From JAVBME01 sp031552765 (lineage in GTDB: Bacteria > Bacillota > Negativicutes > Acidaminococcales > JAISLQ01), in NCBI GenBank assembly GCA_031552765.1, contig JAVBME010000012.1:1-58723 (forward strand): a stretch of DNA of 58,723 bases, read 5' to 3'. A model generated the notes under the pieces. It did no database searches and was not told the DNA's origin. It was given only the letters and a program-made list of their open reading frames with translations. Positions 49,512 to 57,364 of this stretch are shown here, one piece after another. Within the stretch, counting starts at the first letter, position 1; each line of letters begins with the position of its first letter. A program made the translations under genes and the position numbers.

Positions 49512-51347
49512 TTAAAATTTCATGTCCCAGCCCACGAGGAAACTGATGCCGTTGGCGGGGTAGTTTTTTATATAAGCATAGTCTTTATCGAAAAGATTGT
49601 AAATATTAAGGTATATTTCCTGCTCCTTGGCTATTTTATATCGTGTAGATGTATTGAATATGGCATAACCGGATATCTCTTTGCCTCTTTCCTGATCCTG
49701 CCTGCTAACTGCATCCATAAGCAGCGACTGGCTAAAACGGCCGTTCTCATAGTGCAGCCCCACGTGCAGAAGATTTTGCGGCTCATTGACCGGTGTGCTA
49801 GCGTCTGTATCGGTATATGTATAGCCCAAGTCCACGCGTAATGTACGGGTTACCTTGCTGTTCCAGGCCAATACGGCGCCTTCCGCTTTGTAAGAATCTA
49901 CATTTATCGGCATCCAGGGGTCAAACCAATTAGGCCCGGTAGACACCCATCTTATCGCGTCTTTCATATCACGTTTGAAATAAGTAAGTGAAAGCTGGTG
50001 TTTTTCGCCAAAATTTTTCTTGACGCCTATCTCTGTAGCCCAACCCTTTTCCGGCTTTAGATCAGGGTTACCATTGCTGCCGTATACCGGATCATATGTA
50101 TACAAAGCATCAAATGTTGGCGCTTTGAATACCCTGCCCCAGTTGGCAAACAGACTCAGGTCATTGCGCGCCGCATAAACCGCGCCTACTTTTGGCAGCC
50201 ACTGATCACCAAAATCGTTGTTTTGTTCATAGCGAATACCCGGAGTCAAGGTAAACTTGCCACCCAAAGACAATTCATCCTGCAAAAAATAAGCTTGTGT
50301 CCAGCGCCTTTTATTTCCGTCATAGCTGTTGTTTTCTATTTTATTCTCGCGCAGGTCTATTCCCCAAGTCAGAACGTTATTCTTGTCCGCGGCATGGCTG
50401 TCTTGGTAAAGTATGCCCCTGAGGGTTTCGTCATAACGGTAACTATTGTCAACAAGAGTAAATGTATCGAAAATAGTCGGTGTTTTTACACGGTTATTTT
50501 GGTAAAACTGTATGCTCATGTCATTTTTTCTGTAGCCAAAATTGAAAGTCTGGCGAATGACCTGTCCGTGGTCAGTATCGCTGGGAGCAGTAATATAGCC
50601 TGGATAGCCTTGTTTTTCGTTATGGTAATCATAGGTCAAAAATAAATCGCCGCCGGCCGTATCACGGTCAATCCGCAACGATATGTCTTTATCGCGCCCA
50701 TAGCTGTTGGGGCGCTGGCCGTCATCATTGTAAAAACTGCCATTTAACCGCCAATGGTATTTCCCGTCAGCGCCAGATGTCCCCAATTTATATTGCTGCT
50801 GTTCATCATTGCCGAAAGCTATACCCACACTGCTTTTGTCACCTTTTTCACCTTTTTGGGTAAAGACCTGTATGACGCCGCCTATCGCGTCAGCGCCATA
50901 GAGTACCGAGCCGCCGCCGCGCACTATTTCTACCCGGTCAACGATGCCTGCGTCTATAATATACTCGTTAAGATCGACACCGCCACCGCCTGTGCCAATA
51001 CCCTGACCCGCGTTCATCCTGACGCCGTCTATCAAAAGCACTACACTGTCGCTGCCGTTTATATACGGTATAGCTAGCCCGCTGCGCCCGTTGCGCCGGG
51101 AAACCGCCACGCCCGGCACACCCTCCAGCGCATCAGCCAGCGTCACCGCACCTTTGTCTTCCCAGTCTTTGGCTTTTAACACAGTGACATCGGCCGGTAC
51201 TTTCATAAAACTCTGTCCGACACGGGTCGCCGTGACCACCACCGGGTCAAGGTCGAAGGTTTCCATAGCTTCCTCAGCAAAAACAGGCATAGCAAAGTTG
51301 CTCGCCCCCAATATAAGCCCCAGGCATAACGCTTTTTTACCCCTCAT
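49512..51347 (-). CDS. btuB: TonB-dependent outer-membrane receptor, probably for cobalamin
   Basis: 611 residues. Signal peptide (about 1-24; MPVFA-EE). A TonB-box-like stretch ETFDLDPVVVTATR leads into the plug domain (about 35-165; GVPGVAVSRRNGRSGL, VVLLIDGVRMN, VDRVEIVRGGGSVLYGADAIGGVIQVFTQ), then a 22-strand barrel with typical late strands FANWGRVFKAPTFDALY, PEKGWATEIGVKKNF and ending NLFDKDYAYIKNYPANG ... GWDMKF with terminal Phe. The operon and riboswitch point to B12. The ATG at 51347 has AGGAAGG nine bases upstream and overlaps btuD by 11 bases. Confidence 0.92.
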   Translation of the reverse strand: MRGKKALCLGLILGASNFAMPVFAEEAMETFDLDPVVVTATRVGQSFMKVPADVTVLKAKDWEDKGAVTLADALEGVPGVAVSRRNGRSGLAIPYINGSDSVVLLIDGVRMNAGQGIGTGGGGVDLNEYIIDAGIVDRVEIVRGGGSVLYGADAIGGVIQVFTQKGEKGDKSSVGIAFGNDEQQQYKLGTSGADGKYHWRLNGSFYNDDGQRPNSYGRDKDISLRIDRDTAGGDLFLTYDYHNEKQGYPGYITAPSDTDHGQVIRQTFNFGYRKNDMSIQFYQNNRVKTPTIFDTFTLVDNSYRYDETLRGILYQDSHAADKNNVLTWGIDLRENKIENNSYDGNKRRWTQAYFLQDELSLGGKFTLTPGIRYEQNNDFGDQWLPKVGAVYAARNDLSLFANWGRVFKAPTFDALYTYDPVYGSNGNPDLKPEKGWATEIGVKKNFGEKHQLSLTYFKRDMKDAIRWVSTGPNWFDPWMPINVDSYKAEGAVLAWNSKVTRTLRVDLGYTYTDTDASTPVNEPQNLLHVGLHYENGRFSQSLLMDAVSRQDQERGKEISGYAIFNTSTRYKIAKEQEIYLNIYNLFDKDYAYIKNYPANGISFLVGWDMKF

Positions 51348-52137
51348 TTTTCCCATCCTTCCTATAATGTATGCGTGTCCAAAATTCCCCGCTATCATCG
51401 CGGTTCAATTCAAAAGGTATTTCGTAAAGCTCGCCCAACCGTCCGGCGTCCAAAACCTCTTCTTTACGCCCGCTGCCCAGCGCCCGCCCTTTTTTCAGCA
51501 GCAAGAGATGGCTGCCAAAGGCCATAGCCAGGTTGATATCATGCAGTATCGCCACTACTGACAGTTTCTGCTCCTGGCAGAGTTTTTCCAAAAGCATGAA
51601 TATCTCACTCTGGCTTTTTACATCAAGGTGAGAGGTCGGCTCATCCAAAAGCAGGAGGCCGGTTTCCTGCGCCAAGGCGCGGGCCATCCATACTTTTTGC
51701 CGTTCGCCCTGGCTGAGCTGGGTCAAAAGGCAGGAGCGTTTATGCGCTATACCGGCTCTTTCCATAGCTTCCCGGACTTTTTCTTTGTCAGCGGGATGCG
51801 CCTGCCCAAAACGGCCAAAATGGGCAAAGCGCCCCATCAGCACTGTCTCTTCCACCGTAAAGGAATTGTTCCCTTCTTCTACCGCTACCATGCCGATTTT
51901 TTGCGCCACCGCCCGCCGCGGCATGTTTTTCAGCTGTTCGCCTGCCAAGAGTATTTCTCCGCTCATGACTGGCAGCCAACCGCCCAAAGTACGCAAAAAG
52001 GTGGTCTTGCCGCTGCCGTTAGGGCCGAGGATGCACCAGAACTCTCCTTTTTGCACGGCAAAGTCCACATCATGCAAAATCGTCCGGTTGCCCAATTGCA
52101 CACAAACGCTTTTCGCTTCAAGATATTGCGTCATCAT
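51337..52137 (-). CDS. btuD: Cobalamin ABC transporter ATPase
   Basis: 266 residues, FecE/BtuD type. Walker A LGPNGSGKTT, signature LSQGERQKVWMARALAQ, Walker B LLLLDEPTSHLD, H-loop ILHDINLAMAFG. Start ATG at 52137 overlaps the btuC stop (ATGA); the longer upstream frame runs over btuC and is rejected. Confidence 0.92.
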   Translation of the reverse strand: MMTQYLEAKSVCVQLGNRTILHDVDFAVQKGEFWCILGPNGSGKTTFLRTLGGWLPVMSGEILLAGEQLKNMPRRAVAQKIGMVAVEEGNNSFTVEETVLMGRFAHFGRFGQAHPADKEKVREAMERAGIAHKRSCLLTQLSQGERQKVWMARALAQETGLLLLDEPTSHLDVKSQSEIFMLLEKLCQEQKLSVVAILHDINLAMAFGSHLLLLKKGRALGSGRKEEVLDAGRLGELYEIPFELNRDDSGEFWTRIHYRKDGKNEG

Positions 52138-53111
52138 TGCCGCCCCCTTGTCCAGAGGATATAAAGGAAAAAAGGCGAGCCGAAAAGCGCTGTCACTACG
52201 CCGACCGGCAAAGAGGCGAACCAGGGCGTAAGGCGGATAAGGCCGTCCGCCCACATCAGGAGCACGCCGCCCAGCATGGCGGACAAGGGCAGCAGCAAGA
52301 GGTGCGACGCGCCTATCCAATTGCGCAAAAGATGCGGCACGATAAGGCCGATAAAGCCTATGGAGCCGGTCATGGAGACGGCCAGGCTGGTTATCATGGC
52401 TGACAGAAGGAGGATGACATTGCGCACTTTTTTGACCTCCACGCCAAGGAAAAAAGCCTGCTCGTCGCCTAAACTTATCAGGTCAAGTTCGCGCGCGTAA
52501 CTCATGATAAAAAATATGCCCAGTATGATAAAAGAGCAAATAACTACGAAGTTATCCGGCGGGATGGCCACGCTGCCCATAACCCAGAAAAAAATCACTT
52601 GCATTTGCTGGGCGTATACCGACATGATGGCGCTGAGAAAAGCGTTGGCCAGCGCGGAAATAGCCACACCCGCCAGCAAGAGGTGGGTCACGTTTTTAGC
52701 GGGAGAAAATTTGTCATCAAGGCCTTTGACGATAAAAATAGTTGCCACGCCGCCGGCAAAAGCGGCCACGCTGATATATTGCGGGGCGCCCATGACGATA
52801 GCTATAGCCGCGCCCAAGGCCGCGCCGCCGGATATGCCAAGTATAAAAGGCTCGGCCAGCGGGTTTTTGAATATAGCCTGCTGGCAGACTCCAGCCGTAG
52901 CCAAAGCGGCGCCGACCGCCAGGGCCAGCATGATGCGCGGCCACCTGAGCTGCCAGACGATGATGCTTTCCTGTCCGGTAAAATGCTCCACGCCTAAAAG
53001 TGCTTTGACAAAATGCCCAAAAGGTATGTCCTGCGAGCCCGACCACAGGAACAGCAAGATACTGCCGATAAGGGCGGCTGCTGTAGCGATCACGGCTTTC
53101 TTGTGTCTCAT
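52134..53111 (-). CDS. btuC: Cobalamin ABC transporter permease (FecCD family)
   Basis: 325 residues, about ten membrane segments. Family motifs LRWPRIMLALAVGAALATAG, FKNPLAEPFILGISGGAALGA, GSIGFIGLIVPHLLRNWIG and the cytoplasmic coupling region. Overlaps btuF by four bases and btuD by four bases. Confidence 0.92.
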   Translation of the reverse strand: MRHKKAVIATAAALIGSILLFLWSGSQDIPFGHFVKALLGVEHFTGQESIIVWQLRWPRIMLALAVGAALATAGVCQQAIFKNPLAEPFILGISGGAALGAAIAIVMGAPQYISVAAFAGGVATIFIVKGLDDKFSPAKNVTHLLLAGVAISALANAFLSAIMSVYAQQMQVIFFWVMGSVAIPPDNFVVICSFIILGIFFIMSYARELDLISLGDEQAFFLGVEVKKVRNVILLLSAMITSLAVSMTGSIGFIGLIVPHLLRNWIGASHLLLLPLSAMLGGVLLMWADGLIRLTPWFASLPVGVVTALFGSPFFLYILWTRGRQ

Positions 53112-53983
53112 TTCACCGCTCCTTCCGGATAAATAGCGCGGGTCAATTCAGGCAGGGCGGCGAAGCTGCGCGGCCCCGGCCTTACTATCCAGTCGCCGAA
53201 AACCGTGACGACTTTCTTTTCTTTTACTGCCCGCAGTTGCATAAGCTTGGCCGGTAGTTTGTCCGCCTTGCTGCCCATGTCTGTACCGCGCAGGCGCAAA
53301 TATACATCTGGGTCAGCAGCGTATATTTTTTCCAAGTCCCAGGTATAGTAATCGCGGTTGACCAGGGAGGCCACATTATCGCCGCCCGCCTGGCGGATAA
53401 GGTCGCTCAGATAGGATTTGTTGCCGACTGTAAGAAGCGGATGATCCCAAACTTCGATAAATACCCGTTTGTGGCGGGCAAATTGCGCCACGCGCCCGGC
53501 GGCCTCACGGCGGTATTTGTCCAGTTGCGCCGTCAGCGCCGCACCTTCCCGCTCCCGGCCGACAAGTCCGGCTATGTACCTTATGCTGTCCAATACTTCG
53601 TCAAGATTTTCATTTTTCACCGGCAGTACATTAACTCCTGCCTGCCTGAGCTGGCTGATAGCTCCGCTCTGCAGGCTGCCGTCGGCCAATACTAAATCAG
53701 GCTTTAACATGATTATTTTTTCTATGTCGCAGCTATAAAAGTTGCCTATTTTCTCTTTCTTGGCCGCCTCCGGCGGCCAGTCGCAGTAAGTAGTGACGCC
53801 TACCACCTGCCCGCCGGCGCCGAGGGCGTAAAGTATCTCGGTATTGGACGGCGACAGGGAGACTATCCGCTCCGCTCCTTTACCGGCGGGAAGCGGCCCG
53901 CCCCCCTCTTTTTCGCCTGCCGCGCCGCAAGCAAGATAAGCGGCTATCAGCAAAGCGCAAAACCATAACGACTTTTCCCGCAT
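53108..53983 (-). CDS. btuF: Periplasmic cobalamin-binding protein
   Basis: 291 residues, helical-backbone substrate-binding protein. The N-terminus is hydrophobic and ends LACGAAGEKEGGG, so a lipoprotein (Cys19) is likely though the lipobox -3 residue is Tyr. Motifs: RIVSLSPSNTEILYALGAGGQVVGVTTYCDWP, KPDLVLADGSLQSG, VFIEVWDHPLLTVG. First gene after the riboswitch terminator. Confidence 0.9.
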   Translation of the reverse strand: MREKSLWFCALLIAAYLACGAAGEKEGGGPLPAGKGAERIVSLSPSNTEILYALGAGGQVVGVTTYCDWPPEAAKKEKIGNFYSCDIEKIIMLKPDLVLADGSLQSGAISQLRQAGVNVLPVKNENLDEVLDSIRYIAGLVGREREGAALTAQLDKYRREAAGRVAQFARHKRVFIEVWDHPLLTVGNKSYLSDLIRQAGGDNVASLVNRDYYTWDLEKIYAADPDVYLRLRGTDMGSKADKLPAKLMQLRAVKEKKVVTVFGDWIVRPGPRSFAALPELTRAIYPEGAVK

Positions 53984-54001
53984 ATCCTGCCTCTTTCTGC
54001 A

Positions 54002-54033
54002 AAAATAAAAGCCTCTTTTTTACAAAGAGGCTT
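54002..54033 (-). terminator. Riboswitch-controlled intrinsic terminator before btuF
   Basis: Minus strand AAGCCTCTTT (54024-54033) / AAAGAGGCTT (54009-54018), then TTATTTTT. It ends 18 bases before the btuF start codon, the expected place for the expression platform of the cobalamin riboswitch. A further stem CCATACA/TGTATGG (about 54042-54063) lies just upstream and could be part of the switching helix. Confidence 0.82.
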
Positions 54034-54186
54034 AAAATCCCATACACGGATGCCTGTATGGCAAATCTCCCTCCTCATCGCTCGTGAGTGCAAACGGTGA
54101 TTGTCAAACAGGCAGTTCTCCTGGCTCCGGTTCATCGCTTCCCCGCCCCTTCCCGGAAAATTTTCCAGTGGTTTATCTCGCTAAAC

Positions 54187-54230
54187 GCCCCTTGGGAATG
54201 CCCTGCATTCCTGTTTTAGGACTAGCCGCT
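54187..54230. repeat. Riboswitch hairpin module, copy B
   Basis: Reads on the plus strand CCCCTTGGGAATGCCCTGCA and continues ATTCCTGTTTTAGGACTAGC. Contains the stem GGAATGC-CCT-GCATTCC (54195-54211). Outer closure TTTATCTCG (54172-54180) / CGAGATAAA (54254-54262) with a second hairpin CCGCCT/AGGCGG between. Confidence 0.8.
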
Positions 54231-54312
54231 AATACTCCCGCCTCTTCAGGCGGCGAGATAAAGCGGCGCTAAGCTCGAAATAAGTACGACTAAGGTTCAG
54301 ATAGGGTTTAAA

Positions 54313-54356
54313 ACCCCTTTGGAATGCTAACGCATTCCCGTTTCAGGGCTAGCCCT
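54313..54356. repeat. Riboswitch hairpin module, copy A
   Basis: Same 44-nt pattern as copy B, same orientation: ACCCCTTTGGAATGC, four-base loop TAAC, GCATTCC, then CGTTTCAGGGCTAGCC. Enclosed by a perfect 13-bp stem GGTTCAGATAGGG (54294-54306) / CCCTATCTGAACC (54353-54365). Confidence 0.8.
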
Positions 54357-54505
54357 ATCTGAACCAAGTCTACTTTATCGCAGAGTCGCTCCCCATTACA
54401 GTGACGAGATCGCGCCGGCCTTGCACCGGACTTCTCTATTCGGTCTTTTATGACCTATACCCTTGGGTACCTGTTTCATCGCTGTATCAAGTTTTTATCT
54501 TTTGC

Positions 54506-54534
54506 ATTATAACATTTTTGCTGTATTATATCAA
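54506..54534 (-). promoter_or_regulatory. Sigma-70 promoter of the riboswitch/btu operon
   Basis: Minus strand: TTGATA (54529-54534), 17-base spacer, TATAAT (54506-54511). Transcription would begin about 20 bases before the riboswitch P1 helix. Confidence 0.85.
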
Positions 54535-54548
54535 AAAATAAATACAAA

Positions 54549-54580
54549 CAAAAAACTGGCCGCCCAAAAGCAAGCCAGTC
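54549..54580 (-). terminator. Intrinsic terminator after ilvB
   Basis: Minus strand ACTGGC (54574-54579) / GCCAGT (54555-54560) with partial inner pairing, then TTTTTTG. Lies 11 bases after the ilvB stop and directly upstream of the btu promoter. Confidence 0.65.
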
Positions 54581-54590
54581 TTGTAACTTT

Positions 54591-56261
54591 TCATTCCGGC
54601 GGCAGGGGGAATTTTACGTAAGAGTTTAAGCCGCCGCCGATATTTACCATGGGTTTTACCATGTCGGCCGGTCGTATTTTTACTTCGATAAACCTTGGTT
54701 TCCCCGAGTCCAGTGCTTCACATAGCGCCGAGCCAAACTCATCCGGCGTCGATACCCGCGCCCCGTCTATGCCAAACGCTTTGGCGTAAGCCACAAAATC
54801 CAGCACCGGCGGCTGTTCGCAGGCGACAAACCGGCTTTCGAACATTACCTGCTGCAATTGCCGTATCATGCCGAGGCCTTCGTTGTTGAAAACTATGCTG
54901 ATAACAGGCAGATCGTTCCTGGCGATAGTATAGAGCTCGTTGCCGGTCATTTTAAAACCGCCGTCGCCGGAAATGCAGATGACCCTCGCGTTAGGGCGGG
55001 AAAATTGCGCGCCCATGGCCGCCGGCAGGCCAAAGCCCATGGTGCCGAGGCCGCCGGAGGTTATCCAGTTGCGCGGCTTTTCTATCGCCAGGTGCTGCGC
55101 CGCCCACATCTGGTGCTGCCCTACGTCGGTAACGAATATCATGTCCTTGCCAGCGGCCGCATCCGCCAGTACCTGTACAAACAGCGGCGCTGTCGTTCCG
55201 CGTATCGCTTCGCCACGGTCCGGCCAGTCGTTTATGGTGTTCCACCAGGTAGCCGGGGTGCGCCCGCTGATGTTTTCCGCCAGTTTACCGAGGCAGTATT
55301 TCATATCGCCGGCCAGGCCGATACCGGCGTAAACATTTTTATCTATCTCCGCCGGATCGACGTCTACATGGATGACGGTCTTTTTTTCCGTATAGGCTTT
55401 GCGGTCGCCGGTCACCCGGTCATTAAAGCGGCTGCCCACAGCCAAAAGGACGTCCGCCGCCGCCACCGCGTTATTGGCCCGCTCCAGCCCGTGCAGGCCG
55501 GTCATGCCCAGAAAGAGCGGATGGTTGGCGGGAAAAGCGCCTAGCCCCATAAGGGTGCTGCCGACCGGCATATTGATCTTTTCCGCCAGCTTTACCACTT
55601 CGGACTGCACGTCGGCGCCAACCGCGCCGCCGCCGACCAGCATGAGCGGGCGGCGGGCGTTTTTCAGCGCTTCCACCGCTTGGTTTATGTCCTGCTCCTG
55701 GCAGCATACCGGCAGTTCACGCTGATGCGGCCGGAAGTCTTCTTCCTTGCAGTCAATGAGCATGGTCTGGATGTCGCGCGGCACGTCGACCAGCACCGGC
55801 CCCGGCCGGCCGCTGGCCGCCACCTCGAAAGCCATGCGCATGATACCGGCCAGGTGGCTGGGATTTTTGACGAGAAAATTGTGTTTAGTTATCGGCATGC
55901 TTATGCCGGTTATGTCCACTTCCTGGAATGCGTCGCGGCCGATAAGGCTTCTGGCCACCTGCCCGGTGATAGCGACGACAGGTATGGAGTCGAGAAAAGC
56001 GGTAGCCAGCCCGGTGACAAGATTGGTCGCGCCCGGGCCGGAAGTCGCTATGCACACGCCCACCTTGCCGCTGGCGCGGGCGTAACCATCGGCGGCGTGC
56101 GCCGCGCCCTGCTCATGCACGGTCAATATATGCTGCACCTGCTTTGACGTGCAAAGCACATCGTAGAAAGGCACTATCGCCCCGCCGGGATAGCCAAATA
56201 CAGTGGTAACGCCCTGTTCTTCCAAACAGCGCAACATTATCTGGGCGCCGGTCATCTGCAT
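54591..56261 (-). CDS. ilvB: Acetolactate synthase, large (catalytic) subunit
   Basis: 556 residues, ThDP-dependent. Condenses pyruvate with pyruvate or 2-oxobutyrate for valine/leucine/isoleucine synthesis. Motifs: VFGYPGGAIVPFYD with LTVHEQGAAHAADGYARA (catalytic Glu), AFQEVDITGISMPITKHNF, and the ThDP motif SGDGGFKMTGNELYTIARNDLPVISIVFNN. Start ATG at 56261 with AAGGAG upstream, the ribosome site overlapping the leuB stop. No regulatory subunit gene (ilvN/ilvH) follows; a terminator does. Confidence 0.93.
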   Translation of the reverse strand: MQMTGAQIMLRCLEEQGVTTVFGYPGGAIVPFYDVLCTSKQVQHILTVHEQGAAHAADGYARASGKVGVCIATSGPGATNLVTGLATAFLDSIPVVAITGQVARSLIGRDAFQEVDITGISMPITKHNFLVKNPSHLAGIMRMAFEVAASGRPGPVLVDVPRDIQTMLIDCKEEDFRPHQRELPVCCQEQDINQAVEALKNARRPLMLVGGGAVGADVQSEVVKLAEKINMPVGSTLMGLGAFPANHPLFLGMTGLHGLERANNAVAAADVLLAVGSRFNDRVTGDRKAYTEKKTVIHVDVDPAEIDKNVYAGIGLAGDMKYCLGKLAENISGRTPATWWNTINDWPDRGEAIRGTTAPLFVQVLADAAAGKDMIFVTDVGQHQMWAAQHLAIEKPRNWITSGGLGTMGFGLPAAMGAQFSRPNARVICISGDGGFKMTGNELYTIARNDLPVISIVFNNEGLGMIRQLQQVMFESRFVACEQPPVLDFVAYAKAFGIDGARVSTPDEFGSALCEALDSGKPRFIEVKIRPADMVKPMVNIGGGLNSYVKFPLPPE

Positions 56262-56275
56262 ACAGACCACTCCTT

Positions 56276-57343
56276 TTAGTTAAGTTCGGCTTCGACCAGT
56301 TTACCCATCTCTTCGGTGGATACCTTGGTGCAGCCTGCTTTATAAAGGTCTCCAGTGCGGTAGCCTTTAGCCAGTACGCGGTCTACCGCGGCCTCCACTT
56401 CCTGCGCGGCCGCTTCCTGTCCCAGCGAAAATCTGAGCAACATGGCGGCGGACAGTATGGTGCCCAAAGGATTTGCCATATTTTTTCCCGCGATATCCGG
56501 CGCCGAACCGTGGATCGGCTCAAAGAGGCCCGGCCCGTCGCCTATGCTGGCCGATGGCAGAAGGCCGATGGAACCGGTGATGACAGCCGCCTCGTCGCTC
56601 AAAATATCGCCGAAGATGTTGTTGGTGACAATGACGTCAAAAACCGAGGGGGCCAGGATAAGCTGCATGGCGCAATTGTCTACGTACAGGTTGTCGAGCG
56701 TCACATCAGGGAACTGCTCGGCCACTTTGGCGGCGGTCTTTTTCCACATGCGGGAAGATGCCAATACGTTAGACTTTTCAACCGAGGTCACTTTCTTTTT
56801 ACGCATACGGGCCGCTTTCATGGCGTAGGTCACTATGCGCTCCACTTCCGGCACGCTGTATTCTTCCATGTCCCAGGCGCGTTCCACACCCTTTTCGTCT
56901 ATATAAGCTTCTTTTTTCTGTCCAAAGTAAATGCCGCCGGTCAGCTCGCGCACGATGAGCAAATCCGTGCCGGCAACTATTTCCGGTTTGAGCGGGGAAA
57001 ATTCCGCCAAATGCGGCGACAGTTTCACCGGCCGCAAATTGACATATAGACCCATCTCTTTGCGCAGGCCGAGTATGGCTTTTTCTGCCCTGAGTTCCGC
57101 CGCCACATTGTCCCACTTTGGGCCACCCACTGCGCCTAAAAGGGTAGCGTCGGCCGCTTTGCAGGCCGCTATAGTTTCATCCGGCAGCGGCACGCCGAAT
57201 TTGTCCAGCGCCGCGCCGCCGGCATATCTTTCTTCCATGTCTACATTGAGCTTTTGTTTTGCTATCACTTTATCCAGCACGCGCCGCGACGCGCAAACTA
57301 TTTCCGGGCCGATGCCGTCGCCCGGTATCAATACTATTTTCAT
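56276..57343 (-). CDS. leuB: 3-isopropylmalate dehydrogenase
   Basis: 355 residues. Oxidative decarboxylation of 3-isopropylmalate in leucine synthesis, NAD+ dependent. Motifs: LIPGDGIGPEIV, LLGAVGGPKWDN, LLIVRELTGGIYFG (substrate Arg), VEKSNVLASSRMWKK, DNCAMQLILAPSVFDVIVTNNIFGDILSDEAA (metal Asp residues) and EPIHGSAPDIAGKNMANP. AAGGGG precedes the ATG. 21 bases after leuC. Confidence 0.95.
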   Translation of the reverse strand: MKIVLIPGDGIGPEIVCASRRVLDKVIAKQKLNVDMEERYAGGAALDKFGVPLPDETIAACKAADATLLGAVGGPKWDNVAAELRAEKAILGLRKEMGLYVNLRPVKLSPHLAEFSPLKPEIVAGTDLLIVRELTGGIYFGQKKEAYIDEKGVERAWDMEEYSVPEVERIVTYAMKAARMRKKKVTSVEKSNVLASSRMWKKTAAKVAEQFPDVTLDNLYVDNCAMQLILAPSVFDVIVTNNIFGDILSDEAAVITGSIGLLPSASIGDGPGLFEPIHGSAPDIAGKNMANPLGTILSAAMLLRFSLGQEAAAQEVEAAVDRVLAKGYRTGDLYKAGCTKVSTEEMGKLVEAELN

Positions 57344-57364
57344 CTGGCAGCCCCTTTCAAGACC

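Larger units (their letters stand above)
54104..54479 (-). ncRNA. Cobalamin riboswitch with enlarged peripheral domain
   Basis: The B12 box AGCCAGGAGAACTGCC is at 54111-54126 (minus). Other conserved parts, in order on the minus strand: P1 strand GAAACAGG (about 54472-54479) pairing with CCTGTTT near 54106-54112; AGTCCGGTGCAAGGCCGG; CACTGTAATGGGGAGCGAC; then, after a long insert, CCACTGG, GGGAAGGGGCGGGGAAG and GATGAACCGG just before the B12 box. Total about 376 nt against about 200 for common examples. The extra length (about 54172-54376) contains two copies of a 44-nt hairpin module listed separately. Controls btuFCDB-cbiZ by termination. Confidence 0.95.

Noticed and set aside
52137..52320. 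N-terminal extension of the btuD frame
   Set aside because: Runs over btuC in another frame; the ATGA overlap at 52137 gives the normal BtuD start.
53947..54135. 62-codon frame covering the riboswitch expression platform
   Set aside because: Overlaps the B12 box and terminator; no ribosome site; structure of the RNA explains the sequence.
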